Below, piece after piece: positions 59,209 to 64,000 of a stretch of 64,000 nt of DNA (position 1 is its first letter; every line of letters starts with the position of its first letter). A program made the position numbers and the translations under genes. The notes below the pieces were generated by a model that was not told the origin of the DNA, ran no database searches, and worked only from the letters and a program-made list of their open reading frames with translations. Origin of the DNA: Muribaculaceae bacterium (GTDB lineage Bacteria; Bacteroidota; Bacteroidia; Bacteroidales; Muribaculaceae); contig JAFQKI010000016.1 of the NCBI GenBank assembly GCA_017396945.1, forward strand, positions 1 to 64,000, given 5' to 3'.

Positions 59209-60609
59209 ATGAAGAAAAGTTTACTTTTTGCTTCTGCTCTTGTATTGAGCGTTTCTTCTGCATTTGCAGGTGTTGACGCCGACGAAGCTTCTTACGCAAC
59301 TACCAACGGTATTGACGTTGATTGCATGTGGCTTCACTCTCGCGTTAATGGTTCATGGGCTTCTGGTAACCAAGACATCCCTTTCATCTCTAACTACGGC
59401 AAAGTTCGTACAGCCACTATCTGGAACGATGGTAGTGCCGACAAAGTGGTTATGGGTTACTCAAAACCGGTAAACTATCCTAAAGCTGACGGTTCTGGAG
59501 AGGAAGCTATCGACACAGCAACTCTTTTGATTTACAACATCGTAAACGGCGCTCTTGAAAACGAAGTTCAACTTTCTTACAACAACGAGCCTATCAAGAA
59601 TCTTCTTTCTGCTAACCAAATCGGTACTGACGATGCAGGCAACCTTTGGATTGCAGGCTACATCCCTACTATCTCAACTGAAGCTGCTTACAAAGTTTAT
59701 GTAGTAAAAGACGTTACTACCGGTGAATGTGATCTCGCAGCTGAATTGTTCCTTCCTGAAGATGACATGGCAGCATCTGGTCGTATCGACTATTGCGACA
59801 TCCTCGGTGACGTAACAGGTGCTACTTCTCACGGTATCGTTATGGCTCCTATCGCATCAGGTTCTGACCTCTACGTTCTCCGTTGGAAACGCGAACAAGG
59901 CGCTGCTGAATGGGCCGGCGACTTCGACGGTTATGTATCACTCGCTATGGGCGAAGCTTATCCCGCTGGTCAAACCACTTGGGCAACCGCTCCTTCTGTA
60001 GCAATCCTTTGGGACGAAGAACTTACCGGTGAAAACTTCTACGTTGATGGTAACACAACTTGTCCTTCACTTTACAACACTACTGGTTCAATGCTTGAAA
60101 GCTTCGCAACCGCAACCGACATGGCTCCTGCAGTTGGTTGTAATGGTGTTGCAGAATTCGAACTTGCTGACAAAAACTTCATCGTTTATGTTCTTGCACA
60201 ATACAACGCAACTCCCGGTTGTGCTATCCGTGTAGCTGAACTTGGCGAAGGTATGGTATTTGAAGGTATGACTAAATACTGGGATCTTCCCGCAGCAGGT
60301 CTTGGCGAAGTATCAGACGGTGGTACTCGTATCCACGGCATCATGACTACAGCTAAGATGACTGACGAAGCTGGCAAAACAGCTCGCTACTTGTTGACTT
60401 ACAAATGTAACAACGGTATCGGTGTTTACCGCATCCAAGAGGAAGGTTATGTAGGTGAAGCAGGTATTGACGGTGTTATCGCCGACCAAGACGCTAACGC
60501 TCCCGCTGTTTACTACAACTTCCAAGGTGTTCAAGTACAAAATCCTGAAAACGGTATGTACATCGTAAAACGTGGCAACACTGTAACTAAAGAAGCTATC
60601 GTAAAATAA
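59209..60609 (+). CDS. Secreted propeller-like protein, paralogue A
   Basis: 466 residues. A signal peptide M-K-K-S-L-L-F-A-S-A-L-V-L-S-V-S-S-A-F-A is cleaved before G-V-D. Residues about 30-420 form one module with the signatures G-R-I-D-Y-C-D-I-L-G-D-V, Y-W-D-L-P-A-A-G-L-G-E-V and Y-K-C-N-N-G-I-G-V-Y-R-I, shared with the protein at 60782 and, more remotely, with 7173-10550 and 863-5242. The tail Y-N-F-Q-G-V-Q-V-Q-N-P-E-N-G-M-Y-I-V-K-R is a short C-terminal motif of the kind found in exported proteins of this order. Codon use (GGT, GTT, ACT, CTT, TCT) resembles the ribosomal genes, so strong expression is expected. The family name is not known to me. Confidence 0.8.
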   Translation: MKKSLLFASALVLSVSSAFAGVDADEASYATTNGIDVDCMWLHSRVNGSWASGNQDIPFISNYGKVRTATIWNDGSADKVVMGYSKPVNYPKADGSGEEAIDTATLLIYNIVNGALENEVQLSYNNEPIKNLLSANQIGTDDAGNLWIAGYIPTISTEAAYKVYVVKDVTTGECDLAAELFLPEDDMAASGRIDYCDILGDVTGATSHGIVMAPIASGSDLYVLRWKREQGAAEWAGDFDGYVSLAMGEAYPAGQTTWATAPSVAILWDEELTGENFYVDGNTTCPSLYNTTGSMLESFATATDMAPAVGCNGVAEFELADKNFIVYVLAQYNATPGCAIRVAELGEGMVFEGMTKYWDLPAAGLGEVSDGGTRIHGIMTTAKMTDEAGKTARYLLTYKCNNGIGVYRIQEEGYVGEAGIDGVIADQDANAPAVYYNFQGVQVQNPENGMYIVKRGNTVTKEAIVK

Positions 60610-60634
60610 TCCAACCATACAGGTTATTTAACAG

Positions 60635-60673
60635 CATAAAAAGGATGGTACATGTTGTACCATCCTTTTTATG
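60635..60673 (+). terminator. Terminator of paralogue A
   Basis: A perfect 18-bp stem (arms 60635-60652 and 60656-60673, CATAAAAAGGATGGTACA) with a 3-base loop, followed by TTTTATATC. It lies 25 bases after the stop codon. Confidence 0.93.
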
Positions 60674-60709
60674 TTTTATATCATATTTCAAAAAAACACC
60701 GACATTGAT

Positions 60710-60740
60710 ATTGCAAATTGGAAATTAATTTATAAATTTG
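60710..60740 (+). promoter_or_regulatory. Promoter of paralogue B
   Basis: ATTG (60710-60713) is spaced 19 bases from TAAATTTG (60733-60740) followed by CAAC. The second paralogue is therefore transcribed separately from the first. In-frame codons upstream of 60782 lie at or before the start of transcription. Confidence 0.7.
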
Positions 60741-60781
60741 CAACAACTAACATTATTTACTCACCTAAAATCATTTCAATT

Positions 60782-62170
60782 ATGAAGAAAAGTTTACTTA
60801 TCGCTTCTGCTATTTTAATGGGTAGTGCTACAGCATTCGCAGGCAAAGACGAAGCTGTATATGAACCCGTTAATGGCATTGAATTGGAAAACATGTGGCT
60901 ACACTCTCGCGTAAACGGCGCATGGGCATCAGGTAACCAAAACCTTCCATTCATCAACAACTATGCAAAAGTTCGTACCGCTACTATTTGGACCGATGCT
61001 AATGGCGTAGACAAACTCGTGTGTGGATACTCAAAACCCGTCAATTACACAAAAGACGACGGTTCACAAGAAGCCATCGACACCGCAACTATTTTAATCT
61101 ACAACCTCACCGACGGAACATTGGAAAAAGAAATACAACTTTCTTACAACAATGAGCCAATTAAAGGTCTTCTTATAGCTAACCAGATCGGTACCGATGA
61201 TGCTGGTAACCTTTGGTTCTCAGGTCTTGAAAGCGACCCCGCTACTATGCCTATCGAATTATACAGCATCAACGCAGAAACCGGAGAATGTACCCTTGAG
61301 GCCGCATTACTTCTTAACGACGACGAAGCTACCTCAACCGGTCGTATCGACTACTGCGACATCCTCGGTGACATCACAGGTAAAACTTCTCACGCTATTG
61401 CAATGTTTGCACCCAAAGCATCTGACCTTTCAATCCTTCGTTGGAAACGCGAACAAGGTGCAACTGAATGGACCGGTGATTTTGATGGCTATGCCAACCT
61501 TGCCCTCACCGAAACATATCCTGCCGGTGTAGCATCTTGGGGTGGTGTAACTACCGTATCAATCATGTGGGACGAAGATCTAACAGGTGAAAACTACTAT
61601 GTTGACGACTTCTCAACAGCTCCCGCGCTTTACAACACTTCAGGCTCTATGCTCGAAAGCTTCGCTACAGCTACCGAAATGGCTCCCGCTGTAGGTTGTA
61701 ATGGCGTAACTGAATTTGAACTTGCTGGTCGCAACTTCATTTCATATGTTCTTCAACAATACAACGCATCTCCCGGTTGTTGCATCCGCATCGCAGAACT
61801 TGGCGAAGGTCTCGTATTTGAAGGCATGACAGGCTATTGGGATCTCCCAAAAGATGGTCTTGGTGAAGTATCAGATGGTGGTACTCGTATGCACGGCATC
61901 ATGACTACAGCTAAAAGAACCGACGCTGCAGGCTTGACCGCTGTTTACTTGGTAACTTACAAATGTAACAACGGTATCGGTGTATATCGCGTTAAAGAAA
62001 CCGGTTATGACGATGGTATCGGTGGTGTAGAAGGCATTATCGCCGACCAAGACGCCAACGCTCCCGCTGTTTACTACAACTTCCAAGGCGTTCAAGTACA
62101 AAATCCCGAAAGCGGTGCTTACATCGTGAAACGCGGCAACACAGTAACTAAAGAATTTATCGTGAAATAA
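60782..62170 (+). CDS. Secreted propeller-like protein, paralogue B
   Basis: 462 residues from the ATG at 60782, which begins the signal peptide M-K-K-S-L-L-I-A-S-A-I-L-M-G-S-A-T-A-F-A; the upstream in-frame codons lie before the transcription start. It is about two-thirds identical to the protein at 59209 by eye, including N-M-W-L-H-S-R-V-N-G, G-R-I-D-Y-C-D-I-L-G-D-I, A-V-G-C-N-G-V-T-E-F-E-L and the tail Y-N-F-Q-G-V-Q-V-Q-N-P-E-S-G-A-Y-I-V-K-R. The last 70 or so codons are nearly the same as those of its partner, which suggests recent duplication or gene conversion. Function unknown. Confidence 0.8.
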   Translation: MKKSLLIASAILMGSATAFAGKDEAVYEPVNGIELENMWLHSRVNGAWASGNQNLPFINNYAKVRTATIWTDANGVDKLVCGYSKPVNYTKDDGSQEAIDTATILIYNLTDGTLEKEIQLSYNNEPIKGLLIANQIGTDDAGNLWFSGLESDPATMPIELYSINAETGECTLEAALLLNDDEATSTGRIDYCDILGDITGKTSHAIAMFAPKASDLSILRWKREQGATEWTGDFDGYANLALTETYPAGVASWGGVTTVSIMWDEDLTGENYYVDDFSTAPALYNTSGSMLESFATATEMAPAVGCNGVTEFELAGRNFISYVLQQYNASPGCCIRIAELGEGLVFEGMTGYWDLPKDGLGEVSDGGTRMHGIMTTAKRTDAAGLTAVYLVTYKCNNGIGVYRVKETGYDDGIGGVEGIIADQDANAPAVYYNFQGVQVQNPESGAYIVKRGNTVTKEFIVK

Positions 62171-62201
62171 TCTCTGAAATCAGATATTTATCACAACATA
62201 C

Positions 62202-62232
62202 ATCGGGGTGGCGACGCAATCGCCACCCCGAT
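62202..62232 (+). terminator. Terminator of paralogue B
   Basis: A perfect 13-bp stem ATCGGGGTGGCGA/TCGCCACCCCGAT (62202-62214 with 62220-62232) with a 5-base loop and TTTC following. Confidence 0.85.
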
Positions 62233-62290
62233 TTTCATATCACTTTCAATCTTTTCACTTTTCAGCCTTTAGTTTTTACCATAAAATGCG

Positions 62291-62298
62291 TATCTTTG
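62291..62298 (+). promoter_or_regulatory. Promoter -7 box of the M28 lipoprotein / sufE group
   Basis: TATCTTTG followed by TG, 7 bases before the ATG at 62306, so the leader would be nearly absent. A TTTA (62268-62271) is 19 bases upstream as a possible -33 box. Confidence 0.55.
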
Positions 62299-62305
62299 TG
62301 AAATT

Positions 62306-63313
62306 ATGAAGTTAAGCTCCTTATTACCCATATTAATCTGCTTGATGATTGTCGCCTGCTCGGCTCGCACCAAAGAAAGTGCCGACACTATGACGGCATC
62401 AAAATGCGCAACAAAAGAGCAGTCAGATATGGTCATACCACCTTTCAATGCCGATAGCGCCTTTAGTTTTGTCAAGGCTCAAGTTGACCTCGGAGCGCGC
62501 GTCCCGGGCACAGAGAGCCACCAACGTTGCGCCGAATACCTCGCACGCGAATTGCGTCGTCACGGAGCCGACAGCATAATTAATCAACACGCTATCGTCA
62601 CCGCTTTCAATGGCGACCGCCTCCCGATTGTCAACATTATGGGTCGTTTCAACCTTGATGCCAACCGACGCGTCCTACTGCTTGCACATTGGGACACCCG
62701 CCCATGGGCAGAATGTGACCTAAATCCCGCTATGCGCGACAAACCGATACCCGGTGCCAACGATGGAGCGAGCGGAGTGGGAGTATTGCTTGAAATCGCT
62801 CGCAACATAGGCAAATATCATCCGGCTATCGGAATCGACATCCTTTTTGTTGACGCCGAAGACTATGGCACATCTGACGGAGATCACAGCACCGACTCAT
62901 GGGCTCTCGGCACACAGTATTGGGTTAAAAACATGCCATACACCGGCGGACAATATCCCTCTTATGGCATATTGCTTGACATGGTCGGTGGCAAAAACGC
63001 ACTATTTCATCGCGAACAATTTTCAGACTACTTCGCAAAAAACATCGTGGACAAAGTATGGCAAAACGCCGCCAAGACCGGCAATTCCAATAGATTTATA
63101 AATCAACCGGGGGGAGGTGTCACCGATGACCATTTCTTCATCGCCACTCAAGCCGGAATACCTTGCATCGACATTATCGAGAACCTCAACCCCTCGACAC
63201 AATCATTCAACCCCACCTGGCACACTCACGCCGATAATATTGACAACATAGACCCCGCCACACTCAAAGCCGTAGGCGAAGTGGTTTTATTTACTATATA
63301 TAACGAAAAATAA
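62306..63313 (+). CDS. M28-family lipoprotein, glutaminyl-peptide cyclotransferase-like
   Basis: 335 residues. A lipobox I-V-A-C (Cys18) marks it as a lipoprotein. The M28 fold shows the zinc-binding residues: A-H-W-D-T-R-P at about 125-131, G-A-N-D-G-A-S-G-V at about 148-156, D-A-E-D-Y-G near 187 and W-H-T-H-A-D-N-I near the end. The sequence order matches type II glutaminyl cyclases of Bacteroidales, which turn N-terminal Gln of exported proteins into pyroglutamate in the periplasm; aminopeptidase activity is the alternative. It is followed eight bases later by sufE. Confidence 0.88.
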   Translation: MKLSSLLPILICLMIVACSARTKESADTMTASKCATKEQSDMVIPPFNADSAFSFVKAQVDLGARVPGTESHQRCAEYLARELRRHGADSIINQHAIVTAFNGDRLPIVNIMGRFNLDANRRVLLLAHWDTRPWAECDLNPAMRDKPIPGANDGASGVGVLLEIARNIGKYHPAIGIDILFVDAEDYGTSDGDHSTDSWALGTQYWVKNMPYTGGQYPSYGILLDMVGGKNALFHREQFSDYFAKNIVDKVWQNAAKTGNSNRFINQPGGGVTDDHFFIATQAGIPCIDIIENLNPSTQSFNPTWHTHADNIDNIDPATLKAVGEVVLFTIYNEK

Positions 63314-63321
63314 CCAAGAAA

Positions 63322-63753
63322 ATGACTATTAATCAAATACAAGACGACATAATAGCCGAATTTTGCGATATTGATGATTGGATGGATCGCTATGCCTATA
63401 TAATAGACCTTGGCAACACGCTACCTCCAATCGATGAGAAATACAAGACGCCTACTCACCTCATCGAGGGATGCCAAAGTCGAGTGTGGCTCAATGCCGA
63501 CATTGCCGACGGCAAAATCATCTACACTGCCGACAGCGACGCGATTATCGTAAAAGGCATTATCTCGTTGCTCATTCAAGTATTGTCGGGACATACACCC
63601 GACGAGATTATTAACGCCGAATTGTATTTCATCGACAAAATCGGATTATCAGAACACCTCTCACCCACTCGTAGCAACGGACTTGTTGCCATGGTAAAAC
63701 AGATGAAAATGTATGCCCTCGCATTTAAAGCACAAATGGAGAGTACCCAATAA
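63322..63753 (+). CDS. sufE: SufE-family cysteine desulfurase activator
   Basis: 143 residues. SufE accepts persulfide sulfur from SufS on a conserved Cys and delivers it for Fe-S cluster assembly. L-I-E-G-C-Q-S-R-V-W-L near residue 50 holds the acceptor Cys, and I-I-A-E-F-C-D-I-D-D-W-M-D-R-Y and L-S-P-T-R-S-N-G-L are typical. No sufS, sufB or sufC gene is visible in the window. It lies eight bases after the M28 gene and 36 before the transporter start. Confidence 0.93.
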   Translation: MTINQIQDDIIAEFCDIDDWMDRYAYIIDLGNTLPPIDEKYKTPTHLIEGCQSRVWLNADIADGKIIYTADSDAIIVKGIISLLIQVLSGHTPDEIINAELYFIDKIGLSEHLSPTRSNGLVAMVKQMKMYALAFKAQMESTQ

Positions 63754-63789
63754 AAAAACAATTAATTAACCTAAATACCAATTTTAATT

Positions 63790-64000
63790 ATGTTTAAAAA
63801 CCATCCTAAAGGACTCATCCCCGCCGCACTCGCCAACATGGGCGAACGTTTCGGGTTTTACATCATGATGGCAATTTTGACACTGTTTTTGATGTCAAAA
63901 TTCAATCTCGACGGAGAAGAAGCAGGATACTATTATTCAATCTTCTACTGCTCAATCTATATCCTCGCTCTCGCCGGTGGCTATATTGCCGATAAAACAA
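63790..64000 (+). CDS. POT/PTR-family peptide transporter, 5' part only
   Basis: The window ends after 70 codons. The fragment M-F-K-N-H-P-K-G-L-I-P-A-A-L-A-N-M-G-E-R-F-G-F-Y-I-M has the N-terminal E-R-F-x-x-Y signature of proton-dependent oligopeptide transporters, followed by one to two membrane segments (about 15-36 and 46-66). Such MFS transporters take up di- and tripeptides with protons. The rest lies beyond the window. Confidence 0.85.
   Translation, partial: MFKNHPKGLIPAALANMGERFGFYIMMAILTLFLMSKFNLDGEEAGYYYSIFYCSIYILALAGGYIADKT

Overview
The window is a chromosome segment from a member of the Bacteroidales, most likely the family Muribaculaceae or a close relative. The lineage call rests on several things. 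Upstream regions repeatedly carry the Bacteroidetes promoter form TTTG-N19-21-TANNTTTG. Several large secreted proteins end in type IX secretion (T9SS) sorting tails. The window also holds a Bacteroidetes-type GlmU-like nucleotidyltransferase, a DUF4491 protein, the long form of SAICAR synthase and an RF2 gene with a frameshift. The family-level call is an inference from style and was not tested by a search.

Layout. Positions 1-862 are non-coding and hold a degenerate 46-bp tandem repeat and a cluster of tiny 3-base-loop hairpins. A giant T9SS protein (863-5242, minus), enolase (5751-7040, minus) and a GHL10-type glycoside hydrolase with a T9SS tail (7173-10550, minus) follow. From 28811 down to 10690 the minus strand carries the fused str-S10-spc-alpha cluster in one direction: rpsL, rpsG, fusA, all S10/spc ribosomal proteins, secY, map, infA, rpmJ, rpsM, rpsK, rpsD, rpoA and rplQ. 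That is 33 genes, including rpmD and rpmJ, which are easily missed, with a strong promoter at 28959-28990 and a terminator at 10626-10663.

From 29150 rightward most genes are on the plus strand. A cytidylate-kinase-like gene is followed by phoH-purC-menG, then DUF4491, an ABC-F ATPase and a type II NADH dehydrogenase. A minus-strand group holds a methyltransferase, rfbC and a lipoprotein. Next come asd, a CPA2 antiporter with a 68-residue membrane protein, the GlmU-like gene (minus), a beta-helix/propeller T9SS protein, a membrane protein with a winged-helix regulator, prfB-argB, an outer-membrane beta-barrel receptor, a secreted phosphodiester glycosidase (minus), pyrG-yidC, two tandem secreted paralogues, and a glutaminyl-cyclase-like M28 lipoprotein with sufE and the start of a POT peptide transporter.

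How it fits together. Roughly half of the window is core translation and central metabolism (enolase, CTP synthase, purine, arginine, aspartate-family and menaquinone steps). The accessory layer is a set of exported proteins with T9SS-type tails. By eye, four of them (863-5242, 7173-10550, 59209-60609, 60782-62170) share a propeller-like module, twice in the first, with a 'G-R-x-[DE]-Y...G-D-[VL]' signature and a closing 'P/N-G-x-G-[LI]-x-x-Y' motif. The tandem pair at 59209-62170 has codon usage resembling the ribosomal genes and follows a 58-nt hairpin, so it may be an abundant exported product. This module family is the best candidate here for something undescribed. No defence island, CRISPR array, prophage, insertion sequence, tRNA or rRNA was seen.
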